From the NCBI GenBank assembly GCA_021774445.1, contig JAJFJA010000024.1, positions 1-64,000 on the forward strand: a stretch of 64,000 bases of DNA. Reading direction: 5' to 3'. The notes under the pieces are model-generated. The model ran no database searches. It was not told where the DNA came from and worked only from the letters and a program-made list of their open reading frames with translations. Origin of the DNA: Alphaproteobacteria bacterium (GTDB lineage Bacteria > Pseudomonadota > Alphaproteobacteria > UBA6615). The translations under genes and the position numbers were made by a program. Of this stretch, positions 51,994 to 59,835 are shown in pieces. Within the stretch, counting starts at the first letter, position 1. Each line of letters opens with the position of its first letter.

Positions 51994-53339
51994 TGCAATG
52001 ACCCTTTCTCGTTGTCGGTGCCGGCGCGGCGCGGCGGTTTTCGGTCCAACGCTGGGCCTGTTTCCAACCGATCGGTTAGGCGCGCCCACGGCAGCAGGAT
52101 CGAGGGCAGGTGTCGCGCGACAAGATGTCCGCGCATCGGCGCCGGCCGGCTCACCGGGACGGACAGGCCGCGCTCGTCACCGCGTAGGAAGGCCGCCAGC
52201 TCGCTCCCGAGCGCGGTCGAAAGAGCGAGTCCCCGCCCATTGCAGCCTAGCGCCGCGAACAGCCCGCTCTCAACCTCAAAGACTCGCGGCAAGCGGTCAC
52301 GCGTCAATCCGATGATGCCGCTCCAGGCGAAATCCACCGTCAGTGGCCCAAGACTTGGCAGCAGGCGCCGCAGGCGATCGGCCAAGGACCGCCGCAAACG
52401 CCCGGTGGCGCCCGGCGCCCACGCCGCGGCACCGCCGGTCACGAGCCGTCCGTCAGGCGTCCAGCGATAAGCGAAGATGTCGCGTCGGGTATCGGAGACG
52501 CAGTGGTTCTCCGGCAAGATCGTTTGTCGGCTGGCCGGATCCGATACCTTTGCCGCGATCTGGTGGACGACGAGCGGTACCATGCTGCGTGCCACCCGTG
52601 GCGCCAAGTCGGCGTCAAGCGCGTTCGTCGCCAACAAGACCTTGTCGGCCCGGACCTGCCCGGCCGGCATGCGCAACGTCCAGGCTTGCCCATCGCGGTG
52701 TAACTCGGTCACGCGCGCACCCGTTCGGATTGTGGCGCCGGCGCCCACAGCTGCGCGTGCTAACCCGCGCGCATAACTCAACGGATTCAGGTGACCGCCA
52801 CTCTTGTCTAGTAGGGCGCCGTGATAGCCCGGCGCCCCGGTCAGCCTGACCGTGGTGCCGCGGTCGAGTAGTTGCATCGTCTTGCCATGCTGCAGCCAAT
52901 CCGCCCGGCGCTGCTCTAGGAATCCGACGCGCTCGGCACTATGGGCCGGCTGCAGCCAGCCCGATTGCTTGGCGTCACAGCGAATGTCATATTTGTTGAT
53001 CAGTTCGAAAACGCGGTCGCCGGAGCGACCGACGAGATCGCAAAGCCGCTCGCCATGTGCGGGTCCGAGCAGCGCTTTGACTTCCCGCGGTCCCAAGCCC
53101 GTAACGAAGCTTGGCACCACGAACCCAGTATTGCGTCCGGACGCGCCGTGGCCGACCTCTTCAGCCTCGAGCACAACCACCCGAGCGCCGCTCTCAGCCA
53201 GATTCAGCGCGCTCGCGAGGCCCAGATACCCGGCCCCAACGACGGCGATGTCGGCCGAAACGTCCTCAGTCCAGCAAGGTAGTTCTGGCGCGGGCTCGGC
53301 CGTAGCATGCCAGAGGGACTCCTGAAAGGTGTCGGCCAC
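51990..53339 (-). CDS. FAD-dependent oxidoreductase, DAO/PuuB-like
   Basis: 449 aa from GTG at 53339. Dinucleotide-binding VVGAGYLGLASALNLAE near 33-49, VVVLEAEEVGHGASGRNTG (the DAO second block) near 54-72, and a C-terminal GCNGRGLALSTALG that closes the FAD site. The pattern is closest to gamma-glutamylputrescine oxidoreductase and other amine/amino-acid oxidases. It deaminates an amine or amino acid to the imine/oxo product. First gene of its operon, divergent from the polar amino-acid transporter across the 29-bp element at 53378. Confidence 0.92.
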   Translation of the reverse strand: MADTFQESLWHATAEPAPELPCWTEDVSADIAVVGAGYLGLASALNLAESGARVVVLEAEEVGHGASGRNTGFVVPSFVTGLGPREVKALLGPAHGERLCDLVGRSGDRVFELINKYDIRCDAKQSGWLQPAHSAERVGFLEQRRADWLQHGKTMQLLDRGTTVRLTGAPGYHGALLDKSGGHLNPLSYARGLARAAVGAGATIRTGARVTELHRDGQAWTLRMPAGQVRADKVLLATNALDADLAPRVARSMVPLVVHQIAAKVSDPASRQTILPENHCVSDTRRDIFAYRWTPDGRLVTGGAAAWAPGATGRLRRSLADRLRRLLPSLGPLTVDFAWSGIIGLTRDRLPRVFEVESGLFAALGCNGRGLALSTALGSELAAFLRGDERGLSVPVSRPAPMRGHLVARHLPSILLPWARLTDRLETGPALDRKPPRRAGTDNEKGSLQ

Positions 53340-53377
53340 CGTTTGTTCTCAGTCTGCCTTAAGGACATTCTCGAAGA

Positions 53378-53406
53378 ATTGTACAAACTGTTGTAATTTT
53401 GTCAAT
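53378..53406. promoter_or_regulatory. Regulon III element, copy 1 (29 bp)
   Basis: Starts ATTGTACAAACTG and ends TTTTGTCAAT. It matches the copy at 59792-59820 at 25 of 29 positions. It lies between the divergent DAO-type and transporter genes. TTGTACAA within it is a perfect palindrome. The likely reader is the two-winged-helix GntR protein at 59836. Confidence 0.65.
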
Positions 53407-53465
53407 CGGTCAGACGCGGCACGCTGGTCGTGCGCCGAGCTCGGCACTCAAAATTCACCTTTGAT

Positions 53466-53489
53466 ATTGTACAAAGTGCCGCATACAAT
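53466..53489. promoter_or_regulatory. Second inverted-repeat site near the regulon III transporter promoter
   Basis: ATTGTA (53466-53471) and TACAAT (53484-53489) form a 6-bp inverted repeat; its left part ATTGTACAAA repeats the start of the 29-bp element 88 bases upstream. It is 42 bases before the binding-protein ATG and could be an auxiliary operator. Confidence 0.45.
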
Positions 53490-53530
53490 ACACTGCAAGA
53501 AATTTCAGAAGCCTTGGAGGAGGTACGCTC

Positions 53531-54403
53531 ATGTTTTTCCAATCGAAAGAATTACTCCTCGGCCTGGTCGCGGCGGCTGCCATCGCCATCAGCGGCCCGG
53601 CGGTTGCGCAGTCAAAACCCGACCTGCCGGCTGGTGCCCTTATTAAACCCGGCACGCTGCAGATGGGGGCCGACTTTGCGGCCGCGCCGAACCAGTTCAT
53701 TGATGCCAGCGGCAAGCAGGATGGTCTCAATGTGGACATGTGCGGCGCCATTGCTGCGCGCCTGGATTTAGAGTTGGAGTGGACTAACTTGGCGTTTCCG
53801 GGCCTCGTTCCGGGCTTACAGGCGGATCGCTATGACGGCCTATGCACGTCGATCTTCATCAACCCCACCCGCAAGGAGATCATGCAGATGGTCGCCTATG
53901 TGCAATGGGGCGAAGGCCTGATGGTCCGCACCGATGACTCGTTGGTTGTCGACTGCACGCCGACGATCGGCGACCAGGCCAGCTTCAACGCTTGTTTCGA
54001 TCAGTTGGCCGGCGAGACCGTAGCGGTTGCCGCCGCGGGCACCACGAACCAGCACCTCGCTGCCGAAAGCGAACGGATGGTGGCCGCGGGCCTGGAGGCG
54101 ATCAACATCCTTGCCTTCGACTCCAACGCTGATGCCATTCAAGCCGTCGTCAGTAGCCAGGCCGATGGGGCATATCTCAATGACCCGCAGGCCCATTTCT
54201 ACTTAACGCGCAACCCGGGCTATGTGATGCCGTTTGCGGCGGCCTATCCCAATACCCTCGCTATTGCGACCCTCAAGGCGAACGCAGCGCTGGCAGAAGC
54301 GATCCAATGGGCGCTGGGGCAAATGCAGGCGGACGGCACCTATCAGGAAATCGTCGACAAATGGGGCGTCGCCGGCGTTTCGGAATTTGTCATTAATCCG
54401 TAG
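53531..54403 (+). CDS. Polar amino-acid ABC transporter substrate-binding protein (family 3)
   Basis: 290 aa, ATG preceded by GGAGGAGGT. Signal peptide MFFQSKELLLGLVAAAAIAISGPAVAQ. Family-3 fold: GTLQMGADFAAAPNQFIDASG, GLNVDMCGAIAARLDLELEW, FPGLVPGLQADRYDGLCT and a C-terminal LGQMQADGTYQEIVDKWGV. It binds an amino acid, opine or related zwitterion and feeds the permease and the fused permease-ATPase downstream. The aspartate/arginine ligand pair expected for alpha-amino acids was not verified. Confidence 0.92.
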   Translation: MFFQSKELLLGLVAAAAIAISGPAVAQSKPDLPAGALIKPGTLQMGADFAAAPNQFIDASGKQDGLNVDMCGAIAARLDLELEWTNLAFPGLVPGLQADRYDGLCTSIFINPTRKEIMQMVAYVQWGEGLMVRTDDSLVVDCTPTIGDQASFNACFDQLAGETVAVAAAGTTNQHLAAESERMVAAGLEAINILAFDSNADAIQAVVSSQADGAYLNDPQAHFYLTRNPGYVMPFAAAYPNTLAIATLKANAALAEAIQWALGQMQADGTYQEIVDKWGVAGVSEFVINP

Positions 54404-54436
54404 CAATGACACCAGCATGATCGCCTAAGGACTTGA

Positions 54437-54464
54437 ACCCGATCCGCCTGCCGGCGGGTCGGGT
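54437..54464 (+). other. Stem-loop after the family-3 binding-protein gene
   Basis: ACCCGATCCGCC and GGCGGGTCGGGT pair over 12 bases with one G-T wobble around a TGCC loop, 34 bases after the stop. No strong T-run; position suggests differential expression of binding protein over permease. Confidence 0.55.
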
Positions 54465-54536
54465 CCGTTCTGCCGTTAAGACGAACTCGGCTGCTGGCAT
54501 GGCTGCGTACACCAAGGGGCGGGCGGCAGCGGAAAC

Positions 54537-55244
54537 ATGAGCTGGTCCTGGGAGACATTCTTAACTTACATCGCCGATCCGCTATTCATGCGTGCGGCGA
54601 TGGTGACTGTGTGGGTTGCCGTTGTCAGCCAGATAATCGGTGTCGTTGTCGGCCTCGGCGTTGCCCTGATGCAGCTAACCAACAACCCGGTCCTGCGAAC
54701 CCTCGCGAACGGCTACGTCTGGTTTTGGCGCGGCTCACCGCTGCTCGTGCAGCTGTTCTTGCTCTTTTTCGGCTTGCCGCAACTCGGCATCCGACTCAAC
54801 GTGATCGAAGCCGGGTTGATTGGGCTCGGCCTCAATGCCTCCGCCTTTATGGCCGAAATCATCCGCGGCGCCATCCTCGCCGTCGACCGCGGCGAGATCG
54901 AGGCGGCGCGTTCTCTCGGCATGAGCCGGCATCAAACCATGTGGTACGTCATCCTGCCGCAAGCGGCGCGGCTGATCGTGCCGCCGCTCGGCAACGAGTT
55001 CCTATCCAACCTGCGCACGACGTCACTACTGTCCATTATTTCCTTCCAGGAGCTACTGCGGGTCACCACTCTGGCGATCAATGAGACCTTCCGGGCGGTC
55101 GAACTCTATTCCGTGGCGGCGTTGTACTATCTCGCAATGACGACGGTCTGGACGTTAATCCAAGCCGCCATCGAACACCGGCTAGGCGCCAGCTCGCGGC
55201 GCAATGACACGCCGCGCCGGCTCAAATTCGCCTTCAAAATCTAG
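54537..55244 (+). CDS. Polar amino-acid ABC transporter permease (HisM/GlnP type)
   Basis: 235 aa. Hydrophobic N-terminus AMVTVWVAVVSQIIGVVVGLGVAL, the WFWRGSPLLVQLFLLFFGLPQLGI segment, ALNASAF-like GLNASAFMAEIIRGAI, and the EAA motif EAARSLGMSRHQTMWYVILPQAARLIVPPLGNEF. One half of the membrane channel; the other half is the permease domain of the fusion protein at 56413. The DapB-like dehydrogenase gene is inserted between the two. Confidence 0.94.
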   Translation: MSWSWETFLTYIADPLFMRAAMVTVWVAVVSQIIGVVVGLGVALMQLTNNPVLRTLANGYVWFWRGSPLLVQLFLLFFGLPQLGIRLNVIEAGLIGLGLNASAFMAEIIRGAILAVDRGEIEAARSLGMSRHQTMWYVILPQAARLIVPPLGNEFLSNLRTTSLLSIISFQELLRVTTLAINETFRAVELYSVAALYYLAMTTVWTLIQAAIEHRLGASSRRNDTPRRLKFAFKI

Positions 55245-55259
55245 CGGCTGGAGATTGCC

Positions 55260-55288
55260 ATGAGTGATACGACATGAGTGATACGAAA
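55260..55288 (+). repeat. 14-bp tandem duplication spanning a start codon
   Basis: ATGAGTGATACGA occurs twice, 14 bases apart (55260 and 55274). The first copy has GGAG 7 bases upstream but reads only MSDTT before a TGA that overlaps the second ATG as ATGA; the second ATG opens the dehydrogenase. The duplication therefore creates a five-codon minigene in front of the real start. Confidence 0.75.
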
Positions 55289-56389
55289 CGAGCCCGGGTA
55301 ATCCTCTGGGGATTGGGCGCCCTCGGAAGCCGTGTTGTAAAGGCGTTCGGTGCTGGCGTCGACGATTTGGAAATTGTCGGCGCTGTCGATCACGACGCGC
55401 GCCTTTCCGGCAAAACCTTATCCACCGCCTTTCCCGGTACTTCTGCGCCGGATGTGCCGATTCATGCCGACTTGCCGACTTGCCTGGCGAGCCTGGACCG
55501 TCCGGCCGACGTCGTTTTTCACATGACGGAATCCCATGTGCCGACGATCCAACCCCAGTTGGAGCAGGCCATGGCGGCGGGTCTCAACGTGATTTCGGCG
55601 TCGGAAGGCATGTTTCACCCCGGCTTGAGATTTTCCAATGTCGCCGGTGCTCTGCATGCCTGCGCCGTTACGAACGGGGTCAGTATCGTCGGTTGTGGCA
55701 TTAACCCTGGGTTCATCTTCGACGCCCTGGTCCTGGCACTTGGCCGGGTTACGACGGCGGTTACCAAAGTCACGACCTCCCGGGTCATCGAGGTAACCGG
55801 TACGGGTCTGCACGACATCGACCATGTTGGCTTCGGATTGCCCCCCGACGAGTTCGAGGCAAAGCTGGCAACCGGCCGCATAGTCGGCCACATGGCGATG
55901 CCCGAATCGATTGCCGCCGTCGCTGAGCGCTTCGGCCTCGCGGTCGACCGCATCGAAGAAAGCTGGCAGCCCCACACCAGCACGGAACCCGTCGACTCTG
56001 GTTCCGACCTCGGCACCATCGAGCCGGGTCGCGTCATCGGCATTAGTCAGCACGGTCGTGGTTTCATCGGCGACGCCGCCGCCGTCAACATGAGCCTGAT
56101 GATGTTCTATAACCCCGAGCGCTTCGGCCATGAACAGGTCGACGACATTCTCATCGACGGCAGCCACCGGGTGCACGCAAGGCTGACCCCCGCCGCCGTG
56201 TCCATCCAAGGTGCCGGTCTCATGATCATGAACGCCACTCATGACGTCATGGCCGCCCCATCGGGATTGTGCAATGTCCTCGATTTCTCGATCGGCGGCC
56301 GCCGGCGCAGCGGTTTCGAACTCATCGTCGATCCGGTGCGGCCGCCGACGCCGGGTATGACATGGCTCGTGCCCCGGGCCTTTAGATGA
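55274..56389 (+). CDS. DapB-like NAD(P)-dependent dehydrogenase (2,4-diaminopentanoate dehydrogenase family)
   Basis: 371 aa. N-terminal Rossmann segment ARVILWGLGALGSRVVKAFG and VGAVDHD, then the dihydrodipicolinate-reductase-like core (ADVVFHMTESHV, GLNVISASEGMFHP, NGVSIVGCGINPGFIFDALVLAL). The length and GCGINPGF block match the 2,4-diaminopentanoate/amino-acid dehydrogenase family, which deaminates amino acids oxidatively, not the shorter biosynthetic DapB. It lies inside the amino-acid transporter operon, so it probably acts on the imported compound or its ring-opened form. The start codon is the second of two duplicated ATGs. Confidence 0.82.
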   Translation: MSDTKRARVILWGLGALGSRVVKAFGAGVDDLEIVGAVDHDARLSGKTLSTAFPGTSAPDVPIHADLPTCLASLDRPADVVFHMTESHVPTIQPQLEQAMAAGLNVISASEGMFHPGLRFSNVAGALHACAVTNGVSIVGCGINPGFIFDALVLALGRVTTAVTKVTTSRVIEVTGTGLHDIDHVGFGLPPDEFEAKLATGRIVGHMAMPESIAAVAERFGLAVDRIEESWQPHTSTEPVDSGSDLGTIEPGRVIGISQHGRGFIGDAAAVNMSLMMFYNPERFGHEQVDDILIDGSHRVHARLTPAAVSIQGAGLMIMNATHDVMAAPSGLCNVLDFSIGGRRRSGFELIVDPVRPPTPGMTWLVPRAFR

Positions 56390-56412
56390 CCCAGAGCCGC
56401 GGCTAAGCCCCG

Positions 56413-57942
56413 ATGGGCTGGAACTGGCCGATATTTCTCGACGCCCTGACGTCGCCATTGCTGCTACGCGCGGCGTGGACGACGGTTTGGGTTGCCGTCG
56501 TGGCCCAGACCATCGGTACCGTAATCGGCGTCTTGGTCGCCCCGACGATGCTCTCTCCCCGCCTGCTGGTTCGGGTACCGGCCTTAGGCTATCGCTGGGT
56601 GTTCCAAGGGACCCCGCTGCTGGTCCAGATCCTCGCTTTCTTCGCTGTTTTGCCGCAGCTCGGCTTGTCGCTCAGCGTCGTGACGTCGGGGCTCTTGGCG
56701 CTCGGTCTTAATGAAGGCGCCCGAATGGCGGAGATCGTGCGCGCCGGCCTGATGTCGGTGGATTCCGGCCAACGCGAGGCCGCGTTATCGATCGGCCTCA
56801 AGCGCTGGCAGGTTTTTGTCCTCATCGTCCTCCCCCAGTCGGTGAAGGTGATCATTCCGCCCCTCGGCAACAACTTCAATTACATGCTGAAGGCGACGTC
56901 CCTGTTGGCGGCGATTTCGTTCGCGGAGCTCTTGCGCACTTCGTTACAGATGGCGCAATTCACCACCCGACCACTCGAGATCTACAGCGCCGCGACCATC
57001 TACTACCTCGCGATGACCAGTGTTTGGGACTCGGTCCAGCACCGCCTCGAGCGCTGGACCGACCCGGCGCAGGCCGCCCGCGGCCCGGCATTGTGGGAGC
57101 GCCGGCACGCGCAAACCAATCTCGAACCCACCGTTGAGAGCTTCCTCGCGCGCACGGTTGGTAATGGGCTTGCCGGCGCTGCCAGGTCCCTCGTTGAGAC
57201 CTGCCGTGTGCGCAAGGTTTATGGCACTCACACGGCCCTGGACGGGGTCGACTTCGCGGTCGAGCCGGGCGAGGTTATCGCCATCATCGGGCCCAGCGGA
57301 TGCGGCAAGACCACGCTCCTGCGCTGTTTGAACGCCCTCGCGTCGCCGGACGGCGGCGCTGTCGTCGTCGGTGGCGAGCCTGTCGGCATGACGTCTGACA
57401 GCGGCGGCCTGGTTCCCATTCCGACCCGCGCCATGGACCGCCAGCGCCGCGAGATCGGTTTCGTCTTTCAACGCTTTCATCTGTTCCGGCATCTGACGGC
57501 AATCGAAAACGTTGCTTTGGCACCACGCCTGGTGCTGCGTAAATCGCGTGCCGAGGCTACCGAACTCGCCCGCTCGCTGTTGGCGCGGGTCGGGCTCGCC
57601 GAAAAGGCGACCGCCTACCCCGGTCAACTGAGTGGCGGCCAGCAGCAACGCGTCGCCATCGCGCGGGCCCTCGCCATGAAGCCCCGCCTTATGCTGTTCG
57701 ACGAGCCGACCTCCGCCCTCGATCCGGAAACCGTGCAGGACGTGCTCGACGTAATTCGCACATTGGTCCGCGACGGCATGACGATTGTCATGGTCACGCA
57801 CGAGGTTGGATTTGCCCGTGATGTCGCCGACCGCATCGTCTTCATGAGTGAAGGCAAAATCGTCGATCAGGCGCCGACCCGGGAGTTTTTCACCGCCGGT
57901 CGCGATCCGCGGACCGAGGAATTCCTGGCCAAGCTGCTTTAG
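56413..57942 (+). CDS. Fused amino-acid ABC permease-ATPase (HisM/GlnP permease + GlnQ ATPase)
   Basis: 509 aa in one frame. Residues 1-215 form a permease with the EAA motif REAALSIGLKRWQVFVLIVLP (121-141) and IIPPLGNNFNYMLK; residues about 262-509 are a GlnQ/HisP-type ATPase with Walker A GPSGCGKTT (293-301), Q-loop FQRFHLFRHLT, signature LSGGQQQR (406-413), Walker B MLFDEPTSALDP and switch VTHEVGF. A 45-residue linker joins them. Such fusions are known in alphaproteobacteria. With the permease at 54537 and the binding protein at 53531 it gives a complete importer. Confidence 0.94.
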   Translation: MGWNWPIFLDALTSPLLLRAAWTTVWVAVVAQTIGTVIGVLVAPTMLSPRLLVRVPALGYRWVFQGTPLLVQILAFFAVLPQLGLSLSVVTSGLLALGLNEGARMAEIVRAGLMSVDSGQREAALSIGLKRWQVFVLIVLPQSVKVIIPPLGNNFNYMLKATSLLAAISFAELLRTSLQMAQFTTRPLEIYSAATIYYLAMTSVWDSVQHRLERWTDPAQAARGPALWERRHAQTNLEPTVESFLARTVGNGLAGAARSLVETCRVRKVYGTHTALDGVDFAVEPGEVIAIIGPSGCGKTTLLRCLNALASPDGGAVVVGGEPVGMTSDSGGLVPIPTRAMDRQRREIGFVFQRFHLFRHLTAIENVALAPRLVLRKSRAEATELARSLLARVGLAEKATAYPGQLSGGQQQRVAIARALAMKPRLMLFDEPTSALDPETVQDVLDVIRTLVRDGMTIVMVTHEVGFARDVADRIVFMSEGKIVDQAPTREFFTAGRDPRTEEFLAKLL

Positions 57943-57963
57943 CAACCGAAGGAGGGACCCACG

Positions 57964-58320
57964 GTGGGTGAAAGAATCGAGTGGACGACACAGGACGACG
58001 TCGAGAAGATCTGGATTTTCGAGGGCGACGAATACAGCCACCGCTTGGTTACCAAACAGCGTCAAGGCTGCGAGTCATTCTCGTTCCACATCACGACCTA
58101 TACCCCGAATTTCGATACGGTCGTGGAGGGCGACGGCATCCACGAAGTGGTCCTGTACTGCCTGCAAGGCGACTCTAGGCAGATCGTGCTCGAAGACGGT
58201 CGGGAGCGGCACTTCACGCCCGGGACGGCTGTGTATCTGCCGCTCAATTTCAGTTATCGCCACATCGTTGGACCAAACGGCCTAGTCGTTGCCGTCGCCT
58301 GCACGCCGCCCCGCGAATAG
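57964..58320 (+). CDS. Small cupin-domain protein
   Basis: 118 aa from GTG at 57964, with GAAGGAGGG 7 bases upstream. Single cupin barrel: FSFHITTYTPNFDTVVEGDGIHEVVLYCLQGDSRQIVLEDG, then FTPGTAVYLPLNFSYRHIV. The first-motif histidine/glutamate and the second-motif H are reduced compared with classical dioxygenase cupins, so metal binding is uncertain. It ends the transporter operon and could be a pathway enzyme or a sensor. The AllA-related gene at the window edge is another cupin-like family member in the same region. Confidence 0.8.
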   Translation: MGERIEWTTQDDVEKIWIFEGDEYSHRLVTKQRQGCESFSFHITTYTPNFDTVVEGDGIHEVVLYCLQGDSRQIVLEDGRERHFTPGTAVYLPLNFSYRHIVGPNGLVVAVACTPPRE

Positions 58321-58383
58321 CGTTCTCGATTACCATCAAGTCAGTTTGGACCAATACCGCCTATGCCCGCGCCGCCGACGCCC

Positions 58384-59499
58384 TTAAGGCGACGCGGTCT
58401 CGCCGGCCAGTCCAGCCAGGGTTTGGCGGATCACCTGGCGACTGCGGAAGATCACCAGCTCATGCCAGTCGGCCTTGGCCGGGTAGTAGGCCCGGCGTAG
58501 GGCGGCTTTGATCCGTTGCGTCTCGGTGTCGCCCCAAGCCGGGTCGCCCTGCGTGTATAGCGAATGCTCCGCACGCAGTGCTTGAAAGATCACGTCCGGC
58601 GGATAGGTGCCGAACTCCAGCGCGATGAAGGTAACCCGCTCGCCCAAGGCAGCCAGCCAGCCGTATTGCGACAACCCGACGATTGGCGCCGAAGACGATG
58701 TACCGAGAAATGGCTCGGTCAGGCTATCGCCGTACCAAGCCCGGGTCAGTGATTGGCCGGCGGTGCCGGGTCGGTGGCCGCAAATCGGCTCTCCGGTGCC
58801 ATACGGGCCGAGGCCGGTGTGGTAGTCAATGACGGCGACACGGTCGCGCTCGGCGAGACGACGGTCGGCGATTATTCGTTCCAGCGTGCGGCGCGCCCAA
58901 GTCGGCTGCGTACCACCATAGAACAGGCCGCCTGGTTGGGTGAACTGGCCGGAATTCAGCATGACTTGGAAGGCCGGCTCGCCATGCGCCGCGCGCCATT
59001 CTGCCAGCTCGGCTTCCGCTGTGGCGTAGATTGGCCCCTCCATGGCGGCGGGAACGATTGCCTTGGCCAACGCGTCATATGCCGCGTTCGGCGGCAGCGG
59101 GGCATTGAAATCGATCCAGTTGCGGTTCAGGTCGACACCCTCTTCGGTCACTCGCCGCAGCCAAGCAAAACCGTATGGGTTGATCGCGTGAACCAGCAGC
59201 ACCGCGACGCCGCCGGGCAACGTGCCCGGCCCGTCGTTGAGTATCCAGTCGAGTTGCGCCGCGGCGCCGCAAAAGCCCTCGACGCCATGCGTGCCGGAAA
59301 CCAGGACCATCACGCGCCGCGCTTCCGCTGGCCCAAACCACGCCGCGTCGGTCGTCAGGGGTTCACCACTTGGTCCGGTGGTTGGGTTGCCGTAGGTCCA
59401 CAAGGTGGCACGTTGCTTCGCACAGGCCGCGCCAAAGCGCTCTCGCGCCGTGGCATAGTCTTGCGCGAAACAGGCGTCGCCATCGATATCCGGCATCAT
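58384..59499 (-). CDS. DUF2817/M14-like zinc carboxypeptidase-fold protein
   Basis: 371 aa from the ATG-ATG pair at 59499, with GGGGAA 7 bases upstream; earlier in-frame starts run into the divergent promoter region. Zinc motif VSGTHGVEGFCGAA supplies His and Glu, VIDYHTGLG the third ligand; VDLNRNWIDF provides the substrate-binding Asn-Arg pair of M14/AstE-type hydrolases. It probably hydrolyses an amide of a small acyl-amino compound. Divergent from the GntR gene. Not enough is known of DUF2817 to name a substrate. Confidence 0.85.
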   Translation of the reverse strand: MMPDIDGDACFAQDYATARERFGAACAKQRATLWTYGNPTTGPSGEPLTTDAAWFGPAEARRVMVLVSGTHGVEGFCGAAAQLDWILNDGPGTLPGGVAVLLVHAINPYGFAWLRRVTEEGVDLNRNWIDFNAPLPPNAAYDALAKAIVPAAMEGPIYATAEAELAEWRAAHGEPAFQVMLNSGQFTQPGGLFYGGTQPTWARRTLERIIADRRLAERDRVAVIDYHTGLGPYGTGEPICGHRPGTAGQSLTRAWYGDSLTEPFLGTSSSAPIVGLSQYGWLAALGERVTFIALEFGTYPPDVIFQALRAEHSLYTQGDPAWGDTETQRIKAALRRAYYPAKADWHELVIFRSRQVIRQTLAGLAGETASP

Positions 59500-59570
59500 C
59501 GGCCATTCCCCGGCGATCGCAAAACCGGCTGCGCATGGCATCGTCGGCGCCTGTCGGATAGAATTGTGGC

Positions 59571-59762
59571 ATGGCAACAACGACGCGCATACTGGTCATC
59601 AATCCGAATGGCACGGCCGCCGACGCCGTCGTAACACAGGCCGCCATAGGCTTCGCCATTGCGGCGGTCGGGCTTGGTTACCGCCAGTTCATTGGCGCCG
59701 CACCGCCCGACGAACCTGTTATCGGCCACGGTCACGCATGCCCGTTGGGTCGACCATTCTGA
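59571..59762 (+). pseudogene. Remnant of an Asp/Glu/hydantoin racemase gene
   Basis: 63-codon frame. MATTTRILVINPNGTAADAV is the start of the Asp/Glu/hydantoin racemase family (TRILVINPN), but the family is over 200 residues and both catalytic cysteines are missing; only FAIAAVGLGYRQ resembles the region near the natural C-terminus. It looks like an internal deletion product. A racemase would fit functionally with the hydantoinase at 49605. Confidence 0.55.
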
Positions 59763-59791
59763 TCACGTAATTCCTGTTACACCGTTTTCAG

Positions 59792-59820
59792 ATTGTATAA
59801 ACTGCTTTAATTCTGTCAAT
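59792..59820. promoter_or_regulatory. Regulon III element, copy 2 (29 bp)
   Basis: Starts ATTGTATAAACTG and ends TTCTGTCAAT; 25 of 29 bases match the copy at 53378-53406. It ends 15 bases before the GntR start, which suggests autoregulation. The rest of 59500-59835 holds only the racemase remnant. Confidence 0.65.
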
Positions 59821-59835
59821 TAGGATAGCCGTTGT

